Positions 25,651 to 37,563 of a stretch of DNA of 64,000 nucleotides are shown here, one piece after another (position 1 is the first letter of the stretch; each line of letters starts with the position of its first letter). Where the stretch lies: NCBI GenBank assembly GCA_014281115.1, contig JACONQ010000009.1, forward strand, positions 2,480,001 through 2,544,000. The letters run 5' to 3'. The position numbers and the translations under genes were made by a program. The notes beneath the pieces are model-generated. The model had not been told where the DNA came from. It did no database searches and saw only the letters and a list, made by a program, of their open reading frames with translations. This DNA is from Laburnicola sp. R22_1. Its lineage: Eukaryota > Ascomycota > Dothideomycetes > Pleosporales > Didymosphaeriaceae.

Positions 25651-28600
25651 TAAGAAACTAAAAAGTGCAATTCCTTCTAAGCAATATAGTTAATAGTGTA
25701 GATTTTAACTAGTAAAGCCATATTAGGATACACTTACTCTAACTTAGTAAATTTAAAAGATAGGGCTAGTTCCCTTTAATATAGGACTTCTAGCAACATA
25801 TCTCTTTTCTAAGATAAGAAATCTAGGCCAACCTTTATTTCCGCAATCTATTCTAGTGTTAACTAATTACCTCTTAGAAATTCCGCCCACTAGTTAAGAA
25901 GATATTTATTAAATAGCTAAGGCCTAGTGTTAGTTCTCTTTTGCTTTTTTATAGCCTCCTACTTCTAGTCTAATTAGTTCTTAATATTCTAAGGCTTAAC
26001 GTCTAAGTTTTGCATAGGTTTAACCTTTTTATTCTTAGTCTTATATATAGTGTTTACTTTAAAAGCCATTCTAGTTCTATTAATTATCTTTATCTATTCT
26101 ACCCAAAACGCGTTACTCTTAACCCTTATTGCCTTTTTAGACTCTATCTACATAGTTAGAGCCTAGAGAATCTTATTAACTTCTTTATTGCAGCCTAGTA
26201 AATTAATAACTAGAAGTTCTTAATTATCTTAAATAATAATGCTACTATCTATATGCCTCCTAATTATATCTTAATTAGCGTAGTAAATAAAATTCTTATT
26301 TAGATCTATTACAAACTAGTCCTTATTAGCGTTCTATATAAGCTATTTATCTCTATCTGCAATTTCCTCTTTACAAGTTAGCACTGCCCAATTTAGCGCC
26401 TGCTTCTAGGCCCTTAAGCCCTAATTCCTACTTAAGCTTAATATTAGTCTTACTTATTATTAATATTAACCCATAGTAAAGCCACTACTCTAAGACTATA
26501 TTAGCGCCAAGTTCTAGGTATTCTAGGTGCTTTGAAATGCTAGCCCTAGCTACTATATTTCCTTAAAGTTTTCTATTACCTTAATAATAATTACGCCTCT
26601 TAAATTAAATAGGTTAGCGTAAGTGGCTACAAATTGCATAGAGTAGAGCTCCTTATTATCCTATAGCTTATAATAGGTCTTGCTATTATTCTTATAGGAG
26701 AATTCTACCTTCGCGTCCGCTAAGAATTGGTTTCCTAGAATAATAGCGCTAGATAAGAACCTAATAACAAATAGTGTTGTTATAACAACAACCTAGCCTA
26801 CTCTAATTAGGGCTTAGAACACAATACCTTAAAAATTCTTATAATTACTATTTGCAGTTATTAGTTCTATACTCTATAATTAAAATGGCATAAATATAAT
26901 CTAAAGGCCTATAGCTTTAGTAGTGCTAAGGAAAATAGTGTTTAATTCTGCACCTATGTTAAGTAAGGCACTTATTTAATACTTATTAATCTGGCATATT
27001 ACTTAGGGATAGTCTCTTTTTTTATATTTAACTCCTAATTCTCTCTTAAGATCCTTCCTATTAGTAGTAGTTATAGTTAGTGTTGCTTTGCTAAACTATG
27101 CCTTTATAATTAATATGCCTATACTAGCTGCCTAATTTATCTATAGTAGTGCTTAAGATAAATTTAGCTTATAAGGCCTATAGTAAGTAACTACTCTATT
27201 CTTAAGCTTAACTAATATTTATTTAGGAACTTAGATTCTAAAGATAGGTGTATAGTTAGTGCGCCTAACGTCTAAGTCTTTATTAGTTACTTTCTCTATA
27301 GTAGTGGCTAGTGTCCGCAGCTAGTATAGGTTCCCTTTACTAAAAGCATTCTTAAATATTGCCTTTTTAACTCCTAGCATATTTCTAAGTACTTCTTAGA
27401 CTATTAGACTAACTTTAGCATTTATTACTTAGGACAGCATGTCTTTAGAACTGCCCACTAGAATATTAACTAGTTTTGTTTTCTTTTTAGCCGCAGAGAT
27501 CTTCTTCCTTAGAGTTAGACCTAAGATATTATTAGGTCTACGCATCTCTATATCTTCTATGCCTTCTATTAGAAAATCTTATTCTAGAAAAGATACCTAC
27601 TTTATTCTTCTTCTATTCTCCTTATTATTGTCCTTTCTCCCACAAACTACAGGGATGCCTTATTTAGAAACTTTAATATTTACAATTATTTCTACCTTTA
27701 GCAATTCTCTAAGACTTAGTTAGGTTACTAGGGCATTTAAGCTCGCAGCTTATAGTTCGCATAGTAGATTTAGGAATTAAACTATTACTAGTGTATCTTT
27801 ATCTAGAATAGTTTACTCCCTCTAAGCCGCTTTAAATTTCTCTTTAGAAAGAAGGCTAGGTGCTATTATCTTATTAAATATAAACTAGCTACTATTAGCT
27901 TCTATAACTAATCCCATCTAGTAAGTCATTACTATTATCACAGCTTCCTAACTCTAAGACATTTATAGGGCCTTCTCTATTAATTTATCTATTTGCTACT
28001 TATTTTGTACTAGGCAGATTAGCATCTAGTTCTACTTGCCCCTAGCGCTAATATATTAAATTTCGCCCTAATTATTATTTAGTTGGCCCTACTAGACTCT
28101 TCGCAATTCTATATTATAGTACACCTATCTATTATTCTTAAGTAAATTCCTCTTCTTATATTCCTTACTTATAATACTATAGTCCTTCCTATATTTAAAG
28201 TATTCTTTAAAATAGTTATCTTCTTACTATATTAGGTCTATTACTACTGCAGCTATGTGTATATTAACTTATATTAGCGCTACTATATAGGCCTAAGACT
28301 AGGTTAGTACGTAGTACTAGGGCTATTATAGTACTATCTACTTTAGAGCCTACTTTACCCTTATAGTAATTTTCTAGCGAATAGCCAGGTCTAACAGAAT
28401 CTCTATCTCTTAAGAATCCTAGTTCTAAACTAGAATATTCTAAAGCCTTATAGCCTTAAGCCTTTTAGTCAGCTTATTTACTTTGTGTTAAGAGATAGTT
28501 AAGCCTAGAGTTACTTACGCGCCTAGAGCTCCTTATAGTCTTACTTATTAGAAGTTTAGTTAAGTCTAGTAGATTAGAAAACACTTTGTAGTATTAGTAG

Positions 28601-30039
28601 TACTTGCGACTTAATAGTCTAAGATAGTATTAGCGCTTAGATTTAATATATTAGATCTAGTATATATTCTTTTAACTAGATTTAAGCCCTACTTAAAAGT
28701 CATCTCTCTATTATATTAAAGTTAAGCTTTATAGGTCTCTCTATTAACTAGTTGTTCTTTATTAGAATATTATCGCTAGCTGCTTACTTAGGCCTTAGAT
28801 AAGAAGCATACTCTTCTAGCTTTCTATAACTATGCCTACTCTTAGGTATTTTTTAAACCTAATTGCGAACTAGTCTAGAAAATTATAAATATTAAGGTTT
28901 GTTATTACTTAACACTGCGATAGCCACGCCTTTAATACTTTCTCTATCTTTTTAGTTTAGGCCTAATCCTAACTCTGCTACTGCCTACGCATAGCCACCT
29001 ATAGCTTTTACTATACCTCTTCTTCTCCTGCCTTAAAGTATTCTAGTATTAAGAAGTTAAGTATATTCTAGATCTCTTAGCGGTAATATTTCTTAACTCT
29101 AATAATCTTAACTTTCTTAGAGTACTAGTAGTAGTTCGCGTGTTTTTTATAGTCTTAAAGAAACTAGATTATATTATCTTCTATAAAGTATAGCTCCTTA
29201 CCTAAGAATAGGTTAGGTTCTATAATAAGGATCTATACTAGATTTTACTAGGTGGGTTTATTAGTAAGAGATTATAGGGCTATTACTATTTGCGCTATAA
29301 GGGTATTAGTGTCTTTGGCTAGCTAAGGCGACATTAGTGCTTTCCCTTTAGATTCTTATAAGGAGCTTTTTATAAGGGGTGGAGACTCTCTAGTAGGTAT
29401 ATAGATACCCTTATTAGTTAAGCTTATTATCTCTATAAAACTAATAGTCTAAGGAAATTTTAGGCTTAGGTTCTTACGCTTCCTAAGTACTAGGACGTTA
29501 AGGAACTTACGCATCTTACTATAATCTAGGTCCTCTAACTAGAATCGCTAATAGTTATTTAGTCTTCTAGTAGCGGATATTATTATTGCTAGTTATCTAG
29601 TTAGTTTCTTAGGTAGTTAGAGTTAGTATTTTAGTTCTTTTTTTTTTCTATTTCTGCCTTCGCGTACCTATACTTATTATTATTTCTTAGTTTTCTCTAA
29701 CTTCGCCTTAGTTTTAGGTTCTAAGGGTGATGCTAGATCTAGGTGCCCTAGTCTATTCTTAGTTCTTATCTATTTATAATTACTTAGTTATCTAGTTCTA
29801 GTAGAGTAATTTTAGCTCTAAGCGTCTTTTAGCGCCTAGTTCTAACTACTTCTTAATCTAGGCTTCTATTTTGTTCTATTTCTATGCTTCTTATGCCTAG
29901 GCCTATACTCTACGCATAATATTATATATATACTAAAGTTATTATTTTTATTATTTATTCCTAGAGGCTTAATATTCTAACTCTAAGAGTCGTTTAGTGG
30001 CTAGTTCTAGTTGTTTCCTAGTCTAGATCTTAGTCTAGT

Positions 30040-30095
30040 CTAGTGCTAGTCTAGTCTAGTGCTAGTCTAGTCTAGTGCTAGTCTAGTCTAGTCTA
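30040..30095. repeat. Tandem repeat TAGTCTAGTCTAGTGC
   Basis: About three and a half copies of a 16-bp unit, inside the gag-proximal part of the Ty3-type element. Confidence 0.85.
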
Positions 30096-30458
30096 GTCCT
30101 AGAGCCTACGCTCTATATATAATTTGTGTATATACTAGGGTTATTAGTGTTTATTATTTATTAATTATTTCTAGTAGTGCGGTTTAATAAGGGCTAGTGT
30201 GGTAGCTAATTAAAGCTTAGGTTATATTTCTATTTTAAGGTTAGCGCTATGCTTAGTTGCGCCTAATTTCGCTCCTAAGTCTCTTTTAAGGTTTCTTTCT
30301 ATCCCTAGTATACGCTATTCTACACACTACTGCGCGCCGCTATTATTCTATCTTATCTTTTTTTAAGTAACACTACTTGTCTATATTAGAGTACTAATAT
30401 AATAGCCTTCCTAAGGTTAAGGTTTTAGAGGTTTAAGTTACGGGTTAGTTACTAATTT

Positions 30459-30607
30459 TGTAGGAAAATCTAGTCCTAATTAGAACTTAGTAGAAAGATA
30501 GATTAAGTTATTTTTACTAGAAGAAAGAAACTGCCTATTAAATTCTTAAGAGCTAATTAGGCACTAGCTTACTACGTAACTCGTGTAGTAGAGTTTATTC
30601 TACTACA
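30459..30607 (-). repeat. LTR of the Ty3-type element (5' LTR)
   Basis: 149 bp, TGTAGG at the start and TACTACA at the end, so the TG...CA ends are kept. It is the partner of 18,474-18,618. Confidence 0.75.
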
Positions 30608-30611
30608 CTAC

Positions 30612-31480
30612 TACTATTATTAGTTATTCTTACTTACGCCACTACGTGGTGTATATTAGAAAAAGTTTTAAGCGAGTATAAGCACCTAGGGCACCTAAGC
30701 GACTTTAAGCACGCCTATACACGCCTACGCACTAAATGCGCTTAGAGCGCACTAGTAATACTACTTTTTTCTTAGTGTGCGTATGCGTAAGGTTGTATAA
30801 GGATGCGCACCTATACCGCTAGTGTACCTAGAGTAGCTAGGGTAGCTAGGATACTCTAGGTGCCTATGCTACCTATAAAATGCTAATTAATAAGCAAATA
30901 AAGCTCTTTAATTAGCTAGAATTTAAAAAAAGCTTAGTAAGCTACTTAGTAAGCTACTTAGTAAGCTTTTAAAAAAGATATTTTAAAGTATAAAGTTAAA
31001 GTCTCTTACTAGATAGTAATTTCTAGATAATATAATAGTACTAATTACTAGCGTATTATATAGAACTTCTACCTAATCCTAAATTCTAGATTTGTAGGTT
31101 TAAAAATAGAAAAATATAAGTTTTATAATTATTGAAAAGAATTAGATTAGGCGAAAATTAGTGGCTTAGTAAAGAACACTATTTTAAAAAGTTTAAACTT
31201 TAATAACTTTTTAACTACTTTATTATTATTATAACTTTTTTAAAATTTATATAATAATTTATTAATACTATATTTTTATATAATAATATTACGTAATATA
31301 TATAATAACCAGTAAAATAAAGAGTTTTTATTAGTTACTAACTAATTACGTAATAAAAATAGTATTTTTAAATTAAATAATTAAAGACTAGTATCTTCTC
31401 TATAAATCTATTAAAATTTAAAATTATAGCTTTACTAGTAAAAAAGTTATAAAGCTTTAAAGAAATTGCTTATTTAGACT
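30612..31480. repeat. AT-rich DNA with a less mutated 30,650-30,870 patch
   Basis: The first part keeps repeated GCACCTAGG/CCTAGGTGC-like and GCGCTTAGAGCGC motifs, perhaps the end of another mobile element. The rest is ordinary RIP-type AT-rich sequence. There is no gene. Confidence 0.45.
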
Positions 31481-31484
31481 ATTT

Positions 31485-31610
31485 GTGCATATCTGCGCAA
31501 GTCTACGCAAGTCTATGCATTTTTAAGCATTTTTGTGCTAGTAAATCGCTTGTGCAAAAATGCGCACAAATGCGCAAGTCTGCGCACGTCTGCGCACGAT
31601 TCGCATAGTT
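31485..31610. repeat. Cluster of TGCGCA-type motifs
   Basis: At least eight variants of TGCGCA(A/C)GTC or its relatives, spaced about 10-22 bp, for example TCTGCGCAAGTC and GTCTGCGCACG. They occur just before composition returns to normal. An 88-codon minus-strand ORF across it is a by-product. Confidence 0.6.
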
Positions 31611-31682
31611 GAGCAGAAAAACTTTCCTGATGTAATATATTACTATATAGTTAGTTACTGCCCTAACATACCTAACTGCTAT

Positions 31683-31729
31683 ACTGCCAGTGTCCACTAA
31701 CAGTAGATAAACAGTTAGTGACTGGCAGT
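31683..31729. repeat. Strong inverted repeat (hairpin)
   Basis: Left arm ACTGCCAGT-GTC-CACTAAC (31,683-31,701) pairs with right arm GTTAGTGACTGGCAGT (31,714-31,729): 16 paired bases, one 3-base bulge and a 12-base loop. It sits at the junction of AT-rich and normal DNA, consistent with the end of a transposon or a small structured element. Confidence 0.75.
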
Positions 31730-31789
31730 AAGACTGACTATTGGACACACTGTCTTGACGGAACAGCAACTTAAGTTGGCCACGACGCG

Positions 31790-32180
31790 ACCGTTGGTGT
31801 TATTTTGGCAGATGACGCAGATGGTGTCGTCGTCCAGCTGGTGTCGTCTACCAGGACAGCATATATGCTTGGTATAGTCCTCTCATGCCAAAATTTTGTT
31901 TTAACCAGGTTGTAGACAAAGCTATCGGATCATGAGGGTGATGTTGCAAAAGTAGTCTGCCGCTCCCTGGATAGGAACTGGCTGGCGAAGTCCTCTTGTG
32001 CGAACCCTGGCACCGACTTCACAGGATTGCGAGCGATACGCCGTATCACGAGGCCGGGATCGTGGTTGTAGAGGACAAGAGTGATGAGGTGTTGAGGCTA
32101 TCCGTTCAGTAAGGCGAGGATAAGCTTGCGAAGCCGTGGAGGTACAGGCAAGAGACGTAGACCTGAGGTAAGAGACTGCA
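31790..32180 (-). pseudogene. Gene fragment of unknown function, interrupted
   Basis: One minus-strand frame reads as plausible protein over about 110 codons: RLRKLILALLNG, then a TAG at 32,098-32,100, then HLITLVLYNHDPGLVIRRIA, FAQEDFASQFLSRERQ, a TGA at 31,930-31,932, and further protein-like sequence. The other frames are less protein-like. A CTGCAG that could be an acceptor lies near 32,175. The family is not recognised. It is divergent to the small gene at 32,355 and both lie in an island between transposon relics. Confidence 0.35.
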
Positions 32181-32354
32181 GCAAAACCTTACCTGCTGGA
32201 ATGGTCACGTGGCAGCTGTTCGTTTGCGCCAAGCTTGGCGCTTTACAATCGCGGAGGTGACGTCCACACCCAGGCGCAAAGTCCTTAAACCAGCCCGCTT
32301 CCCTTGCCGGGACTCACAATTTCGCGGCAACACCATCAAAGCCACACCCTCGCA

Positions 32355-32739
32355 ATGCCTGACGGTGCACCCACCCCCGCTACCCCGGCGCCCCGAACCC
32401 CTGAGGATGTATCACTGGGTATGTACTGCCCAGCTCGAGTCTACAACTCTAACAGAATTTAGATTCGAGTGGTACCTATGGTAGATATCAAAGACCCGAG
32501 AAGTCATGAGATGCACGCTCGAATCAAATCCATCGTGCTAGCCGACCCTGCCGCTACCTTTGTGACCGACGGTACCCACGCCCTTAGTATTTTGTGAGTC
32601 GGATATGCTAAAGAGGGCGAAGCAAAGTGCTAATATTTTTTACTTTTTTAGGTACTGGTTCGTACTGGGAACTGCGGACCCTCTCGAAACGGTTCTCAAG
32701 GAGTACCCGTCAGAATGGTACATTTTGCGACAAGTTTAA
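32355..32739 (+). CDS. Small three-exon hypothetical protein (91 aa)
   Basis: Exons at 32,355-32,418, 32,470-32,593 and 32,652-32,739 join in frame to 276 nt. Intron 1 has a GTATGT donor and a CTCTAAC branch site. Its acceptor is either TTTAG or the AG a few bases on, and only the latter keeps the frame. Intron 2 runs from GTGAGT to a TGCTAAT branch and a TTTTTTAG acceptor. The product starts MPDGAPTPATPAPRTPEDV and continues through HARIKSIVLADPAATF and ETVLKEYPSEWYILRQV. No domain, signal peptide or membrane span was recognised. The stretch after the stop remains GC-normal and may be the decayed 3' part of a longer gene. Splicing logic supports it; function is unknown. Confidence 0.4.
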
Positions 32740-33862
32740 GGGCATGTACACGATCCCAACACGACAACAGCTCCCCGGGACACAGGCGGCGGTCGCTAAA
32801 CGCGCAGAGCGAGCAAGAAGAGAGGGAGCGAAGGAAGAACATCAAAGCCGGAATATCAAAATACATGACGACTTCACCGGCGAAATGTGGAGATTGTAGA
32901 TAGGATTCCAGCACAATTCATCAAAGCTGCAACATGCATATGAACTCATTTTTTGCTGTAGCCTCATACCAGTGACATTGCGTCGTTAGGCACAGTACAG
33001 CCATCATTTTCCCTGTAATCACGACTATGACTCTCCTGTTTTGATACATGAATTCAGTACCAGGATACACACCAAAGTAAGGTAAAGAAAGAAGCGAGGT
33101 TCCTCTTTCTAACGTGTAATAAAAGTAATGTATAAGAAAAAGTACCAAACGGTTGGTACTCACGACTATACATGGCGAAGGCCTACATCACGGCGAATAA
33201 CGTCCTTAATCCAAGAAAGACTGATAATTGCTGATCAAATGATTGAAGAATATCCAGTTATTTATAGCACGTGCAACACACCGCTTAGCGAAAAACGCTC
33301 AAATATTGGGCAAGAATTGACTTGTTTCTCGCAATATGTAAAGTAGAGCGGAGGACTGGTGCAGATTGGCAGAATCAGATATACAGCGACAGGACAAAAG
33401 TTTGACAACACTCGACCTATGGATTACCCATGCTGGGGTAACACACAGTACTCATACTTCCACCCTAGTACAGTACAAGAAAAAATCCTTCTTTATTTTT
33501 AGAACTGAGGTTGATGCACGAAGCAATCGCACTGCTCTCTAACAAATACTTGACGCTGCTTAGGTACATTGTCCTGAAAACAGCATGATTACGAGAGCTA
33601 GCGGCCTTTGATCATATACAATGAACGGCAACATTCGTGTTCGGGTCGCACAAATATAGTCGATTTCCGTTTTTGTCAAAGAGATCTCGCCCACCCGCCA
33701 CAGTGGTCGTTCTCCACCACTTCGCAGGTCTCTTTGCCAGTACCTAGACTACAGTCTGAAATTAAAAATACGTCAGTTTTGGCCAATGTCCTAAAAGCGC
33801 ACATTAACCTATATTATCTCTAGCTAATTTTAGGATATTTACTAGTAGTAACGTATCCTATT
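32740..33862. other. Non-coding island, no gene recognised
   Basis: Composition is intermediate. ORFs of 60-90 codons overlap on both strands without splice support or family resemblance. I see no RNA gene or repeat here. Confidence 0.5.
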
Positions 33863-36010
33863 AGCGAGCGGGTCAGATCAGCGAGCGGGTCAGTTTTTGC
33901 CAAGACCACAACACCTTATAATAACTTATTATATCTTAACAACGCAACGCATTATTATCTAATAAAGAAGGCAGAATTAAGCTTGCCCTTTAGGCCTATT
34001 AGAATAAATAATTTTTAAGCCTATAACGCGCCGCTAACGCGTATAACATTCTAAAAACTATAGTAACCTACTAATATAACAAAATTACTACCTAAGCAGA
34101 TAACTGCGCTAATATAGTAAAGCTTACTATAACTAAAAAGGAGACGCTTATCTAATATATACTTAACCTAGACTTATAAGAATTTACACTCTAGCTAAAT
34201 AAGGTAAAGAATATAGCTAATAAACTGCTAGCTGCGCGGCATAGAGACCCTATAGGTAAATACTAGGCTTAACACTTTATAAAGCGTATACCTAAGCTTA
34301 AAATAGCCTTTAATTAAGCAAAGGACTAATAGAGGATATAATAGAAGGATATAAAGGTAATAAATATATAGTTTTAGCTTGTAGAGAAGATAAAAGCTAA
34401 GTATAGAGTGTAGGATTAAGATATCTATAACTTTAATAAGATTAGCTTCTAGATAGGAGTTATTAGCTTAATAAAGGTTATAATAGGCTTAGAGAAATAT
34501 TCTTAATCTAATCTTGTCTAGCTAGGTAACTATAAGTAGGTTATAGTAATCTAAAGTATTTGCGCTACTAGGTATACTATTCTACTCTTTATTATTTATA
34601 AAGGGCAAGTCTATATCTTAGTATAGTATAAAGAGACTAGTATCCTCTATAATTAGAAGCTTTTAGTCTTTAAGACTAGCTAGACTAATAATAAGCTTAG
34701 AGTTGCGTAGTTAAAGCACTTTAATATATATATAAGACCGCGTATAGTAAAGTTATAGAGATTACTTATTCTAGACAGCTATAAGAGCTACTAATCCTAA
34801 GATTTTAAGGATTACTATCTAGAATAGAGGATCCTAACCCTCTATATACTAGTGCACTTATCTTATATTCTATAGCTACTTAATATAATTTATTTTACGC
34901 TACTAAAACTAAAGTACTTCTAGTGCGTGTAAGACTTAGTACGTTAACGCGTCTTTTATATTAATAAAGAGGGCTTCCTACTAGCCTTTTATAATGTGTT
35001 TTTTAATATATTTATACTAGAGAATTATAGAAAAGCCTTTAAGACCTTTAGGCTTATTTTTTTAGACGCGTTAGTAGTAGTAAATTGCCTTAATATGCGA
35101 CTTTACACTCTACTAGAACTATTTATACTAAATAAGCCCTAGCAATTAAAAACACTAAAAAACACTATTAAACTCTTATTATAGGCTAAGCTAGTAATAA
35201 AATCTATTAAGAAATTACTAACTACTATTACTATAAGGCTTATATAGTTTATAAAGGGCGCTAAAAGTCTAGCTTACTAAAGTATACTTATAATAGGCCA
35301 ACTTACTAAGCTTTAGGAGTAGATAAAGCTACTTACTAAGTAAAAATTACGTAAAAGAAAGCGTTTCTAGTATAGTAGAGTACTTAACTTTGGCTAGGGA
35401 GAAAATTTAGTAGCTAGGAGTCTCTCTATTAGGGCGAAATTGTCTAAAAGGACGCGAAGTAGAGGTAACACTAAGGGAGGCTCTTTAACACAACACTGCT
35501 ATAGTAACTATAGGGAAACTAAGTACAATATAAGAACTTACTAGAAGACTAAAAAGTTATCTTCTAGCTTAGATATTATCCTTAGTAGATTATTTTTAGA
35601 TAGTGTTAATAGTAATTTAAATTAAAGTTTGCAGTACTATAGTATTGCTAAGAAAAACTAATTCGTATACTAATCTAACCTGCTTACTAATAGAATATAT
35701 TACTTTCTAATACACACTTTTTATAAACACCTTATTAAATAATATACTAACGCAACTTTTAAAAAGCCTCTAAAATAGTTAAATAGCTTTATAGAAGGTA
35801 TTTTAGCAAATATAATTGCAAATAGACTTCTAAATTAGGTAGCGCAGCTTAGTATTTAAGAAGATATTAAAGGTTCTACTTTTTAATTATATTGCTAATT
35901 AGTGCTATTTTACCTATATATAGTAAGTTAAAATTTAAGTATAGACTTTCTAGTATAAAAATTATACACGCTCTTCTTAGAAAAAGAGCAAAATATCCCA
36001 CTAGCTATAG
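33863..36010 (+). mobile_element. pogo/Fot1-type DNA transposon relic
   Basis: The left edge carries two direct copies of AGCGAGCGGGTCAG (33,863-33,876 and 33,880-33,893). Downstream, one plus-strand frame from about 34,140 to 35,530, broken only by TAA/TAG and missense changes, follows a fungal pogo transposase: a DNA-binding segment near NKLLAARHRDPIGKY, the catalytic region DIYNFNKIGF (Asp-Glu-Thr of the family changed to Asn-Lys-Ile), NKEGFLLAFYNVFF, and a C-terminal zinc-knuckle region around GGSLTQHCYSNYRET. Such enzymes cut and paste the element at TA sites. No right-hand inverted end was found before the copia insertion at 36,017 or after it. Confidence 0.7.
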
Positions 36011-36016
36011 TGTATT

Positions 36017-36334
36017 TGTCAGATACGTAAGTATCTTTAATGAGATGAGATAAAAGTGATGGATTTGATAATAAATTAATTGTCGAGTAATCTCTATCGG
36101 AGAAGCTTAGCTATCGTACGCAATATCTATCTAGCGCTAAGACGCACTAGTAATAGTGCAAAGTAGTGTAACAGTAGTACGCCAGTCTCCTTTGTGTATT
36201 TCACAGTAATCTCACAGTGAAATCACTGTAAGTTACACCAACTGTCGTCATAAGGAGACCATATAATCAGACGTACGTGACTACTAGATTTCACAGTGAA
36301 ATCACAGTGATTTCTAGTAACCTAATATCTAACA
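36017..36334 (-). repeat. 3' LTR of the copia element
   Basis: 318 bp, starting TGTCAGATACGTAAG and ending ATATCTAACA. It pairs with 41,288-41,605. The last dinucleotides TG/CA are intact. Confidence 0.9.
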
Positions 36335-37311
36335 CACCCCCTTAGCTTAGATCCTTAGAGGGCCAAGCTAAACTATCTCTTGCACAGTTGTACTATTGCT
36401 CATAGTTTAAAAGCTTCTATTCTGTCTTCTAACTTGTTAAGATCAGCCTCTTAGTTGGTAATCCTTCCCCTAACGTCTTTAAGTCCTAGTTAATTCAAGA
36501 ACTTAGTCTATATGGCGGCTGGCAGAGCTTTTGTAAGACTATCTGCTGCTATTTCTTCTAATTGCTAGTACTAGACTTTAATAGCTCCACATACTACTTC
36601 TTATTAAAGCTAATAATTGTGTATGTCGATATGCCTAAGCTTAGTTTACAATTTGGCGATTTCCTTAGTAATAAGTCGAATAGTTTGTTAGTTGTCGCAA
36701 TTAATAGTAATTGTTAATAGCGACAGTTTAATCTTAAGTTTATTAATTAACTAAGCTATAAATAGTGCCTCCTTTACAACTTGTAAAAGTGCTAGCAACT
36801 TAGCTTTAGTTATTAAAGTGGTAATATTGTCTTGTTTGTTTGCCTTCCAGGCGACAAGGCCACTAAACAATTTAATAATATACCCCTATAAGCTCTTTCT
36901 ATTAAGGGTGTTGTCTGCAAACAACGCGTCGCTCGCAACCTCGTAAGTGTCTACTCCTCCAAATTGTAGCCCTAGTGATTAGGTGGATAATAGGTATAGC
37001 AGTACGCGGTCGGCGGCATTGTAATAGTTGTCGCTAGGGTTTAAAAGGAAGCGCGATAATTAGGAGCTTGCAAAAGCTATGTCCAGGCGCGTGGTTACTA
37101 CAGCGTAGAGAATTAATCCCACCTTCCGCTAGTACCGATTAATCTCTACTATTATGGCAAGTCCTTCTTAAGGTAACAGTTCAACTACTAACATTAGGAT
37201 ATTGAGGTCGCGTTAGTCGATTAGACGACTAATCTTGTCCACGTAGGACCTCTATAATAACTAGAGTTGTCTGTTGGCACGGTCTCTAACAACTTTAATG
37301 CCTAGGAACCA

Positions 37312-37563
37312 CTATAGATCGTTACCACTAGTTAGGGTAAACTTTGTACCTATCTTTTTCATTACTGCATTAGCAGCGTGCTTTTGATCTTTTAAGTATG
37401 CGATAATAAGGTTGTCTACATAGAAGAAGATAATAATACTGTCTTTAATTATATAGTAAGGTTCGTGCGGGACTGCGGTAAAACCAAGATCCTTGAGCGC
37501 ACTAGTGAATTCTCTCTGCCATAGTAGTGGTGAGATGCGTAAGCCATATAGTGCCTTGTGCAA
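37312..37563 (-). pseudogene. Copia reverse transcriptase fragment
   Basis: An 83-codon open segment with HKALYGLRISPLLWQREF, the characteristic copia stretch before the active site, then FFYVDNLIIAY. The catalytic YVDD box (37,411-37,422) reads Tyr-Val-Asp-Asn; a G-to-A change in the second Asp codon explains it and would inactivate polymerisation. The RT frame continues on both sides but is broken by stops. Confidence 0.85.

Larger units (their letters stand above)
18474..30607 (-). mobile_element. Ty3-type LTR retrotransposon, RIP-degraded (12.1 kb)
   Basis: Two direct LTRs (18,474-18,618 and 30,459-30,607) enclose about 11.8 kb. A 4-bp CTAC flanks both outer ends (18,470-18,473 and 30,608-30,611). 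On the minus strand, the reverse transcriptase box reads Tyr-Ile-Asp-Asn at 25,216-25,227, where the family has two aspartates. An integrase core is readable at about 23,450-23,900 (VDIVYMP and LVDRELENRGLVEDLAKQF). Domain order RT then integrase on the minus strand is that of Ty3 elements. Stops throughout show it cannot encode protein. About 4 kb lie between the integrase and the left LTR, more than usual, so nested insertions or extra sequence are likely. Confidence 0.75.

Noticed and set aside
27439..27723. 94-codon plus-strand ORF
   Set aside because: Antisense to the gag/protease part of the Ty3-type element; composition-driven.
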